From: JAILLW01 sp045640525 | Lineage (GTDB): Bacteria > Bacillota > Clostridia > Lachnospirales > Lachnospiraceae | Length of the DNA: 64,000 nucleotides | Assembly: GCA_045640525.1 (NCBI GenBank) | Contig: JAZUFE010000028.1 | Coordinates: 17,576 to 81,575 of the forward strand | Direction of reading: 5' to 3' | In this document: positions 16,746 through 26,488 of the stretch, in pieces | How positions within the stretch are numbered: position 1 is the first letter of the stretch | Layout: each line of letters begins with the position of its first letter | Position numbers and translations under genes: made by a program | Notes under the pieces: model-generated | What the model was told of the DNA's origin: nothing | Databases searched by the model: none | The model's input: the letters and a program-made list of their open reading frames with translations, nothing else

Positions 16746-19052
16746 ATGGAAGAGCTTCCGAAAAACCAAGTTATATTTGACTATGGTCGTATTGAGAATA
16801 TCGAGGAATTCCAAAGTCCCGAGCAGTTATACAGGGACTTGCTTTTGCGTGTCAGAAAATATCATCCCTCAGATGATTTGTCATTAATAGAAAGAGCTTA
16901 TCGTCTTGCGTTTAAAGCACACGAGGGCCAGGTGAGAAAGTCGGGTGAACCGTACATAATTCACCCTATTTGTGTTGCAATAATCCTGGCTGATTTGGAA
17001 ATGGATTTGGAAACCATCGCCGCAGGACTTTTACATGATGTTATAGAAGATACAATACTTACCGAAGCAGAACTTACGGAGCAGTTTGGAGCAGATGTTA
17101 CTCTTTTGGTGGAAGGCGTTACCAAGCTGCAGAAACTGCAGTTTATGGGAGCGGACGGCACACAGCCTCCCGACAGAGTTGAAATGCAGGCGGAGAATCT
17201 TCGTAAGATGTTTCTTGCCATGGCTAAAGATATAAGAGTTATTCTTATTAAGCTTGCTGACAGACTTCACAATATGCGTACCTTAAAATATCAAAAGCCT
17301 GAAGCACAGCAAAGAATCGCAAGAGAAACTTTGGAAATCTATTCCCCCATAGCATCAAGACTGGGTATTTCCAAAATCAAGGTTGAGTTGGAGGACTTAT
17401 CTTTAAAATTCCTTGAACCTGATGCTTATTATGATTTGGCAGATAAGATAGCTCAAAGGAAATCAGAGCGTGAGAAATATATTCAGGATATAGTGGCCGA
17501 AGTTGCACACCATATCGATAATTCCGGAATCAAGGCACAGATAGACGGTCGTGTTAAGCATTTTTACAGTATTTACCGTAAGATGATTAATCAGAATAAA
17601 ACTATTGACCAAATATACGATTTGTTCGCCGTAAGAATTATTGTTGACAGTGTAAAGGATTGTTATGCAGCATTGGGAGTTATCCATGAAATCTATAAAC
17701 CGATTCCCGGCAGATTCAAGGATTATATTGCAATGCCCAAGCCCAATATGTATCAGTCATTGCATACAACATTAATCGGACAAAGCGGACAGCCTTTCGA
17801 AATACAGATACGTACTTACGAAATGCATAAGGCAGCCGAATACGGTATTGCAGCACATTGGAAATACAAATCTGCAGCAGACGGAAGAGTTGTTGAGGAA
17901 GCGGAAGAAGAGAAGCTTTCGTGGCTTAGACAAATCCTCGAGTGGCAGCAGGATATGTCTGATAACAGGGAATTTATGAATCTGCTCAAGTCGGATTTGG
18001 ATTTGTTCTCTGACAGTGTATATTGCTTCACTCCGACAGGCGAAGTTAAGAATCTTCCGGTAGGTTCGACACCGATTGATTTTGCATACAGCATTCATTC
18101 TGCTGTGGGTAACAAGATGATCGGTGCAAGAGTTAACGGTAAACTTGTGCCAATTGAATATGAGATTAAGAACGGTGACCGCATTGAGATAATGACCAGC
18201 CAAAATTCCAAGGGACCGTCAAGAGACTGGTTGTTGCTGGTTAAATCTACGCAGGCACGAAACAAGATTAATCAATGGTTTAAGAGCGAATTTAAGGAAG
18301 AAAACGTAGTCAAGGGAAGAGAAATGCTCATAGCATACTGTAAGTCCAAAACTGTGGAACTTACGGATATCTTTATCCCCAAATATAAAGAATTCATTCA
18401 ACGAAAATACGGATTCCAGGATTGGGATTCGGTATTGGCAGCCGTAGGTCACGGAGGACTTAAGGAAGGTCAGATTGTCAACAAAATGTTAGAGATGTAT
18501 GACATTGACCATCCGAAGGAAGTGTCTGACGAGGAAATTGTAAGAAGTATTAACGAGAATGAAGATAAGCGTCCTGTTAATATGAAATCCAAATCCGGAA
18601 TTGTCGTTAAGGGAATTCATGATTTGGCAGTCAGATTCAGTAAATGCTGTGCACCGGTGCCGGGGGACGAAATTCTGGGATTCGTTACAAGAGGCCGTGG
18701 AATTTCGATTCACAGAACAGATTGCATCAATATTTTATCTTTGCCCGAAACAGAGCGAAACAGAATTATTGAGGCAGAATGGGAAGAAAGTGTTGAGAGT
18801 GAAGGCGGCGAGAAGTATATTGCGGAAGTGCAGATTGTAGCTTATAACCGTAAGGGCATGTTGGTTGACATAACTAAGGCGATTTCGGAAAAGGAAATCG
18901 ATATTATTTCGCTGAATTCAAGAATGACCAAGAAGGATATAGGAACAATTACGGTTTCGTTCGGCGTCGAAAACAAGGAAGAGTTGCGTAAGGTTCTTGA
19001 AAAACTCGGTGCAATCGAAGGCGTAATATCTGCGGAAAGAACAATAGGATAA
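16746..19052 (+). CDS. rel: Bifunctional (p)ppGpp synthetase/hydrolase Rel
   Basis: Makes and degrades the alarmone (p)ppGpp in the stringent response. 768 residues in the full Rel/SpoT layout. The HD hydrolase domain has H73 and the metal pair H97-D98 (HDVIEDT). The synthetase domain holds RFKDYIAMPKPNMYQS; its RFKD motif is the form found in bifunctional enzymes. A TGS domain (VYCFTPTGEVKNLPVGSTPIDFAYSIH, read in part) follows, and a C-terminal ACT domain lies around residues 695-768. Both catalytic halves look intact. It heads a run of closely spaced genes (MBL hydrolase, hemZ, nhaC). The dtd gene that often lies next to rel in Firmicutes is absent. Confidence 0.95.
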   Translation: MEELPKNQVIFDYGRIENIEEFQSPEQLYRDLLLRVRKYHPSDDLSLIERAYRLAFKAHEGQVRKSGEPYIIHPICVAIILADLEMDLETIAAGLLHDVIEDTILTEAELTEQFGADVTLLVEGVTKLQKLQFMGADGTQPPDRVEMQAENLRKMFLAMAKDIRVILIKLADRLHNMRTLKYQKPEAQQRIARETLEIYSPIASRLGISKIKVELEDLSLKFLEPDAYYDLADKIAQRKSEREKYIQDIVAEVAHHIDNSGIKAQIDGRVKHFYSIYRKMINQNKTIDQIYDLFAVRIIVDSVKDCYAALGVIHEIYKPIPGRFKDYIAMPKPNMYQSLHTTLIGQSGQPFEIQIRTYEMHKAAEYGIAAHWKYKSAADGRVVEEAEEEKLSWLRQILEWQQDMSDNREFMNLLKSDLDLFSDSVYCFTPTGEVKNLPVGSTPIDFAYSIHSAVGNKMIGARVNGKLVPIEYEIKNGDRIEIMTSQNSKGPSRDWLLLVKSTQARNKINQWFKSEFKEENVVKGREMLIAYCKSKTVELTDIFIPKYKEFIQRKYGFQDWDSVLAAVGHGGLKEGQIVNKMLEMYDIDHPKEVSDEEIVRSINENEDKRPVNMKSKSGIVVKGIHDLAVRFSKCCAPVPGDEILGFVTRGRGISIHRTDCINILSLPETERNRIIEAEWEESVESEGGEKYIAEVQIVAYNRKGMLVDITKAISEKEIDIISLNSRMTKKDIGTITVSFGVENKEELRKVLEKLGAIEGVISAERTIG

Positions 19053-19053
19053 G

Positions 19054-19683
19054 ATGAGTGATATTAAGATAGGAAAGATAACTTTAGGAGTTTGTGCCAC
19101 AAATACGTATTTCATATACAAAGAAGGCGAAAAGAAGGCAGTGTTGGTTGATCCGGCAGACCAAGGTGAGTTGATTTGCTCGAAGCTTGACGAGCAGGGA
19201 ATTGAAGTCGGAGCAATTATACTTACGCATGGCCATTTTGACCATATTTGGGGCGTAGAGGCAGTTAAGGAGCGTACCGGGGCAAAGATATATGCTTCGG
19301 AGGATGAGGGCAATCTGTTGAAGGACTCGAAGCTTAATTGTTCCTTGGGGTGTGGAAGAGCATGCACCATAGAACCGGATGCTTGGCTAAAGGATGAGGA
19401 AACTGTATCTTTGTGCGGAATTGATATTAAAATGCTGAAAACTCCCGGACATACAGAAGGTTCGTGCTGTTATTATGTTGAAGAGGCAGGATTCTTGGTT
19501 TCGGGAGATACACTGTTTTGCGAATCGGTAGGAAGAACCGATCTTCCGACAGGTTCTATGAGCGCGATAGTTCGTTCTATTAAGGAAAAACTCATGCCGC
19601 TTTCGGATAACATCAAAGTTTATCCGGGACATGGCGGTTCGACAACTATAGGATACGAAAGGGACAATAATCCGTTCTTATGA
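19054..19683 (+). CDS. Metallo-beta-lactamase-fold hydrolase (glyoxalase II-like)
   Basis: Small cytoplasmic MBL-fold hydrolase, 209 residues. The binuclear metal motif HxHxDH is present at H59-H64 (THGHFDHIWG), with further ligands in TPGHTEGS, SGDTLF and the C-terminal YPGHG. This short form, related to glyoxalase II, is usual next to rel and hemZ in Clostridia. Its physiological substrate is not known. It begins one base after the rel stop and overlaps hemZ by 4 bases. Confidence 0.88.
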   Translation: MSDIKIGKITLGVCATNTYFIYKEGEKKAVLVDPADQGELICSKLDEQGIEVGAIILTHGHFDHIWGVEAVKERTGAKIYASEDEGNLLKDSKLNCSLGCGRACTIEPDAWLKDEETVSLCGIDIKMLKTPGHTEGSCCYYVEEAGFLVSGDTLFCESVGRTDLPTGSMSAIVRSIKEKLMPLSDNIKVYPGHGGSTTIGYERDNNPFL

Positions 19684-21143
19684 ATAAGCTAATTGTTTCT
19701 ACCAACGATCCTAGTTTTGAATATGATATCTATTCTTTGGTTAAAGCCTTCTATCCGGAGGCGGAAGTGAAGGTTTTACCGAGTATCAATGAAGAAAGTT
19801 CGGAAAGTACTTTTCCTGATTTGACAATCAGATTTTCTGACGAGTGTATAGTTTTGTCAAGTGTGTCGGCCGAGCGCGTTATCGGAAACCGTGTGGATAT
19901 TGCGGGACTTGACAGGACATATGTTAAGAGTGCGTTGAAAAAGCTGATATATACGACACTTGAGGCGGAGACGGGAATTACGTTACCTTGGGGGACTCTT
20001 ACGGGAATAAGGCCTACCAAGATACCGATGAAACTCTTAAATGACGGTGCTACGGAAGCTGAAATCGAAGAGTATATGAAGAATGTTTATCTTCTTAGTG
20101 ATGAGAAGCTTTCATTGGCAACAGATATTGCCAAAAGAGAGAAAGCGCTTTTGGACGATATTCATTATGAGGACGGTTACAGCGTATATATCGGAATACC
20201 GTTTTGCCCGACCACCTGTTTATATTGCTCATTTACATCCTATCCGATTGTGAGCTGGAAGAAGAGGGTAAGTGAATATCTTGATGCGTTAGAGCACGAA
20301 ATAGATTATGTGTCGGCAGAGTTTAAAGATAAACATCTTGATACGATATACATTGGCGGAGGAACGCCCACCACATTGGAGCCCGAAGAACTTGACAGGC
20401 TTTTGAAAAAAGTCACCTCGTCTTTTGATATGACCAAGGTTAAAGAGTTTACGGTTGAAGCGGGGCGCGCGGACAGCATTACCAAAGACAAGTTGGAAGT
20501 GCTGAAAACGTATGGTGTTAACAGAATTTCGGTTAATCCGCAGACAATGAATCAGACTACATTGGATGCCATAGGAAGAAAACATACTGTTACTCAGGTG
20601 ACTGAAGCTTTCAATATGGCAAGAAAAGTCGGGTTCAAAAATATAAATATGGATATTATTTTGGGACTTCCGAATGAGAATGAAGAGGAAGTAGCTTATA
20701 CCATAAACAAGATTAAGGAACTGGCACCGGACAGCCTGACGGTTCATTCGCTGGCAGTTAAGCGTGCATCCAAAATGGCTGAATGGATTAAAGAAAACGG
20801 TATGTCAACATTAAATAATACCGACCGCACCATGGCGATAGCTCATGAGGGCGCAGAAGCGATGGGAATGAATCCATACTATCTTTATCGCCAAAAGAAT
20901 ATGTCCGGAAACTTTGAAAATGTAGGTTATTCTGTCCCCGGTTGCGAGGGATTGTATAATATATTGATTATGGAGGAGGTTCAGACCATTGTTGCTTGCG
21001 GAGCCGGTACGGTAACCAAAAGGGTATTTGGGGATGGCAGAATCGAGCGATGCGACAATGTCAAAGATGTGAATCTTTACATAAGCAAAATAGATGAAAT
21101 GATAGACAGAAAAAAATTATTATTCAAGGGAGAAAAATCATGA
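19680..21143 (+). CDS. hemZ: Coproporphyrinogen dehydrogenase HemZ (radical SAM)
   Basis: Radical-SAM protein of the oxygen-independent coproporphyrinogen oxidase family, HemZ subfamily. 487 residues with an N-terminal extension of about 165 residues typical of HemZ. The 4Fe-4S motif CxxxCxxC lies at C176, C180 and C183 (PFCPTTCLYC), followed by YIGGGTPTTL. True decarboxylation of coproporphyrinogen has not been shown for many HemZ-like proteins, and no other haem genes are visible here, so the role in haem synthesis is inferred. ATGA overlaps connect it with the MBL gene before it and nhaC after it. Confidence 0.88.
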   Translation: MNKLIVSTNDPSFEYDIYSLVKAFYPEAEVKVLPSINEESSESTFPDLTIRFSDECIVLSSVSAERVIGNRVDIAGLDRTYVKSALKKLIYTTLEAETGITLPWGTLTGIRPTKIPMKLLNDGATEAEIEEYMKNVYLLSDEKLSLATDIAKREKALLDDIHYEDGYSVYIGIPFCPTTCLYCSFTSYPIVSWKKRVSEYLDALEHEIDYVSAEFKDKHLDTIYIGGGTPTTLEPEELDRLLKKVTSSFDMTKVKEFTVEAGRADSITKDKLEVLKTYGVNRISVNPQTMNQTTLDAIGRKHTVTQVTEAFNMARKVGFKNINMDIILGLPNENEEEVAYTINKIKELAPDSLTVHSLAVKRASKMAEWIKENGMSTLNNTDRTMAIAHEGAEAMGMNPYYLYRQKNMSGNFENVGYSVPGCEGLYNILIMEEVQTIVACGAGTVTKRVFGDGRIERCDNVKDVNLYISKIDEMIDRKKLLFKGEKS

Positions 21144-22747
21144 AAAAGAATTCTGTTTTCGCCATTATTGTAGCGGTGGTAATGATGGCGGTAGTCATTG
21201 TTGCCAATGCTATGGGAGTAACGTTCGTAAGCCAGTTTTGGGCTCTGATTCCTCCAATCGTGGCAATAGTACTTGCACTGTTAACCAAAGAAGCGTATTC
21301 TTCTTTGTTCTTCGGAATAGTATTGGGCGGTCTGATGGCAAGCGGATGCTCGTTCTTCGGAACTGTTGACAATGTTGCCATAAACGGACTTAGCACATCA
21401 ATTTCCGATAATGCCGGAATATTGCTTTTCCTCGTTTTCTTGGGAATAATTGTTGCACTTGTTAATAAATCGGGTGCTTCAAGAGCGTTCGGAAAGTGGG
21501 CGGAATCACATATCAAAACCAAAATCGGTGCCGGACTTGCTACATTCTTACTGGGTGTATTGATTTTTATCGATGACTATTTCAACTGCCTTACGGTAGG
21601 TTCTGTAATGTCGCCGGTAGCGGATTCAAAGAAAATCAGCCGTGTAAAGCTTGCTTATTTGATTGATGCTACGGCAGCTCCGGTATGTATGATAGCTCCT
21701 ATTTCAAGCTGGGCAGCAGCTGTATCGGGTTGTGTAACCAGTGAAAAGTATTCGGGAATCGAACTCTTTATTCGTGCAATACCGTATAATTTCTATTCAT
21801 TGTTGACACTTGTTTTCATCATCGCGATTACGGTAATGAATTTTGATTACGGAAAAATGAAGCAGTTCCAAATTAAGGCTGAAAAGGACGGAGATCTTTC
21901 TTCGCTTACTCTTTCGGATGAAGAGGAAAGAACATTACGTGTTGACGGACCGGTGGCTCCTCCCAAAGGTAAACTTATTGATTTGATTATCCCTATTGTT
22001 ATATTGATAGCAACCGCAATCTGGGGACTTTTGTATGATGGTTTCAACAAGATTGACAGCGGATCGTTTGTTGATGCATTTTCTGAAACGGATGCTTACG
22101 TAGGCCTTCCCTGGGGAACGGCAATTGCCCTTGTTATTATAGTAATTTACTTAATTGCGCGACGCGTTATAACATTTAACGAAGCAATGGAATGTGTACC
22201 TAAAGGATTCATTGCAATGGTGCCGGCAATAACAATTTTGACATTGGCTACATCATTAAAGAGTATGACCAATTCACTTGATGCAACAGGATTTGTCGGA
22301 AATGCAATGGCCAATATAGGCAACCTTCAGTGGCTGCTTCCTGCATTGGTATTTGTCGTTGCATGTATTGTTTCGTTTGCAACAGGTACATCATGGGGAA
22401 CATTCGGTATTCTTATTCCTATTGTTTCCGCTATATTCCCGGAAGACAGCTCATTGTTCTTCGTAGGAATTTCATCATGTCTTGCAGGTGCTGTTTGCGG
22501 AGATCATTGTTCACCTATTTCGGATACGACCATTATGTCATCGGCAGGTGCACATTGTAATCATATCAATCACGTAGAAACACAGCTTCCGTATGCAATT
22601 ACGGTGGCAATTATTTCGTTTGTCTGCTACATTATCGCAGGTATTCTGAATATGGTTAATATGACATGGGTGTCACTTCCCGTCGGCGTGGTACTTGTCA
22701 TTGCCACATTGTTTGTTATTAAGCAAAAAACCGCGAAGGCCTGTTAA
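21140..22747 (+). CDS. nhaC: NhaC-family Na+/H+ antiporter
   Basis: Inner-membrane sodium/proton (or substrate/proton) antiporter of the NhaC family. 535 residues with about eleven hydrophobic segments. Conserved parts include FIDDYFNCLTVGSVMSPV and DATAAPVCMIAPISSW in the first half, and CGDHCSPISDTTIMSSAGA near the end. A hydrophilic loop (residues about 240-275) separates the halves. It overlaps hemZ by 4 bases, and GGGAG supports the start. Some relatives exchange other solutes, such as malate and lactate, so the ion specificity is inferred. Confidence 0.88.
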   Translation: MKKNSVFAIIVAVVMMAVVIVANAMGVTFVSQFWALIPPIVAIVLALLTKEAYSSLFFGIVLGGLMASGCSFFGTVDNVAINGLSTSISDNAGILLFLVFLGIIVALVNKSGASRAFGKWAESHIKTKIGAGLATFLLGVLIFIDDYFNCLTVGSVMSPVADSKKISRVKLAYLIDATAAPVCMIAPISSWAAAVSGCVTSEKYSGIELFIRAIPYNFYSLLTLVFIIAITVMNFDYGKMKQFQIKAEKDGDLSSLTLSDEEERTLRVDGPVAPPKGKLIDLIIPIVILIATAIWGLLYDGFNKIDSGSFVDAFSETDAYVGLPWGTAIALVIIVIYLIARRVITFNEAMECVPKGFIAMVPAITILTLATSLKSMTNSLDATGFVGNAMANIGNLQWLLPALVFVVACIVSFATGTSWGTFGILIPIVSAIFPEDSSLFFVGISSCLAGAVCGDHCSPISDTTIMSSAGAHCNHINHVETQLPYAITVAIISFVCYIIAGILNMVNMTWVSLPVGVVLVIATLFVIKQKTAKAC

Positions 22748-22786
22748 TCTTCGGCGGTGTCAGATTAGAAAGAAAGGATTTGTTTT

Positions 22787-24049
22787 TTGGAATCGGATAG
22801 TATACAACAACTTATCATTATTTTGGTGATGCTTTTATGCTCGGCTTTTTTCTCGGCATCGGAGACGGCATTGACCATGGCTAATAAGGTTAAGCTTAAA
22901 ACGATGGCCGATGAGGGTAACAAAAGAGCCAAAACAGCACTTAAGGTGTTGGAAGACTATGGCAAAATGCTTACGGCTATTTTGATCGGAAATAATGTCG
23001 TTAATATCGCAGCATCTTCATTGGCAACTATTTTTGCTACGAGAATTAATATCAGCGTAGGAATAGTTACGGCCGCATTGACGGTACTCGTTCTTATATT
23101 TGCGGAGATATTGCCCAAAAATATTTCATCGGTTAAATCGGAGGGACTGGCGCTTTCGTTCGCCGGGGTTATCAATGTGCTTATGATACTGCTGACTCCG
23201 GTTATCTTCCTGGTGGATTGTTTCGCCAAGGCGGTAATGAAGCTTCTTAGAATCGATGCATCCGAGAAGAATACCATGACCGAGACGGAATTAAGAACAT
23301 ATGTGGATGCTACGCATGAGAGCGGTGCAATTGAAGACGAAGAGAAGACAATGATAATCAACGTGTTCGACTTCGGCGATTCGGTTGCCAAAGATATAAT
23401 GATTCCGAAAATTGAAATGATTTCGGTTGAACTTGACGCAACATATGCGGATATTCTCGAGAAGTATCAGACACATATGTATACAAGATACCCGGTATAT
23501 GACGGTGCCAATGATAATATAGTAGGTCTTATCAACGTTAAAGATCTTCTTTTGGTGGATAATAAAGAAGAATTCAGCATAGAGAAGATTATGCGACCTG
23601 CATATTTTACATTCGAGTATAAGAAAACTGCCGATTTGCTTGCACTTATGAGGTCTAAGGCAGAAAGCGTCGCTTTTGTATTAAATGAGTACGGTGATTG
23701 CGAAGGTATGATAACACTCGAAGACCTTTTGGAAGAAATCGTCGGTGAAATTCGTGATGAGTACGATACTTCCGAAGAGTATAACATCATGAAGATGGAA
23801 GAGAATGTGTATCTTATAGAAGGTGCAATGAAACTGGATGACATTAATGATGCACTTGGTACAACTTTGGAATCCGAGAACTATGATTCTCTGGGCGGAC
23901 TTGTTATCGAATACCTTGAGGACAGACTTCCCGAAGACGGAGAGACCATAACCACCAAGGAAGGAATTAAGCTAAGAGTAAGCGGTGTTAATCAAAACAG
24001 AGTGCAGAAGGTTATTCTTACAATTCCGAATGAGGACGAAGCGGAGTAA
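22787..24049 (+). CDS. CNNM/CorC-type protein (DUF21, CBS pair, CorC_HlyC)
   Basis: Membrane protein of the hemolysin-related CorC/CNNM family, linked in other organisms to Mg2+ or Co2+ export. 420 residues. The N-terminal DUF21 transmembrane domain (residues 1-175) opens with the family motif SAFFSASETALT. A CBS pair follows at about 200-320 (DIMIPKIEMISVELD, ITLEDLLEEIVGEIRDEYD), and a CorC_HlyC domain to the end. The start is TTG at 22787, supported by AAAGGA 8 bases upstream; no ATG fits. The haemolysin name is historical and no toxin role is implied. Confidence 0.85.
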   Translation: MESDSIQQLIIILVMLLCSAFFSASETALTMANKVKLKTMADEGNKRAKTALKVLEDYGKMLTAILIGNNVVNIAASSLATIFATRINISVGIVTAALTVLVLIFAEILPKNISSVKSEGLALSFAGVINVLMILLTPVIFLVDCFAKAVMKLLRIDASEKNTMTETELRTYVDATHESGAIEDEEKTMIINVFDFGDSVAKDIMIPKIEMISVELDATYADILEKYQTHMYTRYPVYDGANDNIVGLINVKDLLLVDNKEEFSIEKIMRPAYFTFEYKKTADLLALMRSKAESVAFVLNEYGDCEGMITLEDLLEEIVGEIRDEYDTSEEYNIMKMEENVYLIEGAMKLDDINDALGTTLESENYDSLGGLVIEYLEDRLPEDGETITTKEGIKLRVSGVNQNRVQKVILTIPNEDEAE

Positions 24050-24086
24050 GTAATTTTAATAATAAGTTTAATTATTGCAAAAAGTA

Positions 24087-24095
24087 TGCTATAAT
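24087..24095 (+). promoter_or_regulatory. Extended -10 promoter of secDF
   Basis: TG, one base, TATAAT: an extended -10 box 56 bases before the secDF start, with no good -35. Confidence 0.55.
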
Positions 24096-24151
24096 CAACA
24101 TTCGTGTTGTTATGATATTAAGCCAATGAGGCAAAGAATGGAGAAACAGTC

Positions 24152-26401
24152 ATGAAAAAGAGTACTTCTATTATCAGCATGATATTATTGGTAGCCCTTT
24201 TGGTAGTGTTCGGAATTTCTGCCGCTACCGGATTTTCGTTTGACGGAAAGGGCGCTGCTGCTGATATTCCTTTGGGTCTTGACCTTGAAGGAGGTGTATC
24301 AATTACATATCAGGTAGTCGGAGAGGAAGAACCTTCCGCAGAGGATATGTCTGATACAATTTACAAATTGCAGCAAAGAGTTGAAACATACAGTACCGAG
24401 TCTGCGGTATACCAGGAAGGTTCCGACAGAATTAATATCGAAATCCCCGGTGCCGAAGATGCGGATGCTATTTTGAAGGAACTTGGAAAACCGGGTTCGT
24501 TATATTTCATCAGAGAAACCGATGCAGCCGGTAACCCCAACTACCAGTTGACCGGAGTGGATGAAAGCGGATATGTATACACATTAATGAAGCCTATAGA
24601 GCAGCTTATTGCAGATGGTGATACGGTATTGACAGGAACCGATGTTAAGTCGGCTCAGGCAGGTTCAATTCAGGATCAGATGACCAAGAATAACGAATTT
24701 GTTGTTTCGCTTTCAATGACTCCGGAAGGAACAACCAAATTTGCCGATGCAACAGCCAAGGCATTTGCAGCAGGCGAGTCAATTGCCATTTACTACGACG
24801 GAAAGATTGTTTCCGCTCCGAATGTTAATGCGGCAATTGCCGACGGACAGGCACAGATTACAGGTAATTTCAAATATGAAGAAGCAGAACAGCTTGCTTC
24901 AACGATAAGAATCGGTGGACTTAAGCTTGAACTTGAAAACCTTCATTCTAAAAAGGTAGGTGCACAGCTTGGCTCTGATGCAATTTCAACATCATTAAAG
25001 GCAGGTCTTATCGGATTCCTTATTATTGTTGTATTCATGATTTTGGTATACAGAATTCAGGGCTTTGCAGCTTCACTGGCTTTGACATTATATGTTGAAT
25101 TGATAGTATTACTGTTGGATGCATTCCAAATCACATTAACACTTCCCGGTATTGCGGGTATCATACTGTCGATAGGTATGGCGGTTGATGCCAATGTTAT
25201 TATCTTTGCCAGAATACGAGAAGAAATCGGTAAGGGCAAGACAGTGGAAACATCCATGAATATCGGATACAAGAAAGCCCTTTCGGCTATTATTGACGGT
25301 AACGTTACAACCTTGATTGCGGCAGCTGTTTTGGGAATTCTCGGAACGGGAACAATTAAAGGATTCGCCGCTACATTGGCATTGGGTATCATTCTTTCAA
25401 TGTTTACGGCATTGTTTGTTACCAAGTGGATAATGAAAGCATTGTTCGCATTGGGATGTAAGAGTGAGAAATTATACGGTACTGCCAAAGAGGCCAAGAA
25501 GATTGCATTCCTTTCAAAGAAAACAATATGCATGATTCTCTCGGCAGTTGTTATTCTTGCAGGTGTCGTATTTATGTTTGTAAATCGCGGTAAGGGAATC
25601 GGTGAACTTAATTACAGCCTTGACTTTGTCGGCGGTACATCAACCGAAGCAAACTTTGCCGAGAACTTAAGTATTGAAGAAATTGATAGTACAGTAGTTC
25701 CTGTTATTGAAAGTATTACAGGTGACGGTAATGTTATGACACAGAAGATTAACGACAGCAATACGGTAATCTTCAAGACCAGAAGCTTGAGCGACGAAGA
25801 GAACGCACAGCTTGCAAGCGAACTTTCAAGTAAGTTCAATGCAACCATTTCCGGAAGTGAGACAATAAGCTCAACAATTTCCGATGAAATGACCCGCGAT
25901 GCGGTAATTGCTGTTGTTGTTGCTTCGCTGTTGATGCTTGTATACATTTGGTTCAGATTCAAGGATGTTCGTTTCGGATGTTCTTCGGTACTTGCACTTG
26001 TTCATGACGTTTTGGTAGTGCTTGCATTCTATGCGATTGCCAGAGTATCTGTGGGCAGCACATTCATTGCATGTATGCTCACAATTGTCGGTTATTCAAT
26101 TAATGCCACAATCGTTATCTTTGACAGAATTCGTGAGAACAAGGTTGCTATGGCTAAAAAGGATTCACTTGAGGATGTTGTGGATGCTTCAATAACACAG
26201 ACTTTGAGCCGTTCGGTATTTACATCACTGACCACATTCATTATGGTAGCTGTTTTGTATATACTGGGTGTTACCTCAATTCGGGAATTTGCCCTTCCTT
26301 TGATGGTGGGAATTTTGTGCGGTACATATTCGTCAATATTCCTCGCATCAGGATTCTATATGGTATTGCGTAAGGTATTTAAACCTAAAAAGGCAGCATA
26401 A
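24152..26401 (+). CDS. secDF: Fused protein-export membrane protein SecDF
   Basis: SecD and SecF joined in one 749-residue chain; it uses the proton gradient to help complete Sec-dependent export. The SecD half starts with a signal-anchor helix, then DIPLGLDLEGGVSITYQV, a periplasmic-type P1 domain to about 260, and six membrane segments containing the D-D box GMAVDANVIIFARIREE. The SecF half begins around residue 475 (YSLDFVGGTS), with its own membrane block and IVIFDRIREN. Fusion of the two is common in Gram-positives. It is followed by a terminator and then recJ. Confidence 0.93.
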   Translation: MKKSTSIISMILLVALLVVFGISAATGFSFDGKGAAADIPLGLDLEGGVSITYQVVGEEEPSAEDMSDTIYKLQQRVETYSTESAVYQEGSDRINIEIPGAEDADAILKELGKPGSLYFIRETDAAGNPNYQLTGVDESGYVYTLMKPIEQLIADGDTVLTGTDVKSAQAGSIQDQMTKNNEFVVSLSMTPEGTTKFADATAKAFAAGESIAIYYDGKIVSAPNVNAAIADGQAQITGNFKYEEAEQLASTIRIGGLKLELENLHSKKVGAQLGSDAISTSLKAGLIGFLIIVVFMILVYRIQGFAASLALTLYVELIVLLLDAFQITLTLPGIAGIILSIGMAVDANVIIFARIREEIGKGKTVETSMNIGYKKALSAIIDGNVTTLIAAAVLGILGTGTIKGFAATLALGIILSMFTALFVTKWIMKALFALGCKSEKLYGTAKEAKKIAFLSKKTICMILSAVVILAGVVFMFVNRGKGIGELNYSLDFVGGTSTEANFAENLSIEEIDSTVVPVIESITGDGNVMTQKINDSNTVIFKTRSLSDEENAQLASELSSKFNATISGSETISSTISDEMTRDAVIAVVVASLLMLVYIWFRFKDVRFGCSSVLALVHDVLVVLAFYAIARVSVGSTFIACMLTIVGYSINATIVIFDRIRENKVAMAKKDSLEDVVDASITQTLSRSVFTSLTTFIMVAVLYILGVTSIREFALPLMVGILCGTYSSIFLASGFYMVLRKVFKPKKAA

Positions 26402-26416
26402 AACATTAAGTATTGG

Positions 26417-26448
26417 GCCCTTCATCTTGCAAGGATGGAGGGCTTTTT
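26417..26448 (+). terminator. Rho-independent terminator after secDF
   Basis: A 10-bp GC-rich stem with one G:T pair, a 7-base loop and five T. Confidence 0.88.
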
Positions 26449-26488
26449 GCTTAATAAGAAGTTTTGGAAATTCTTTGAAGCGTGAGTT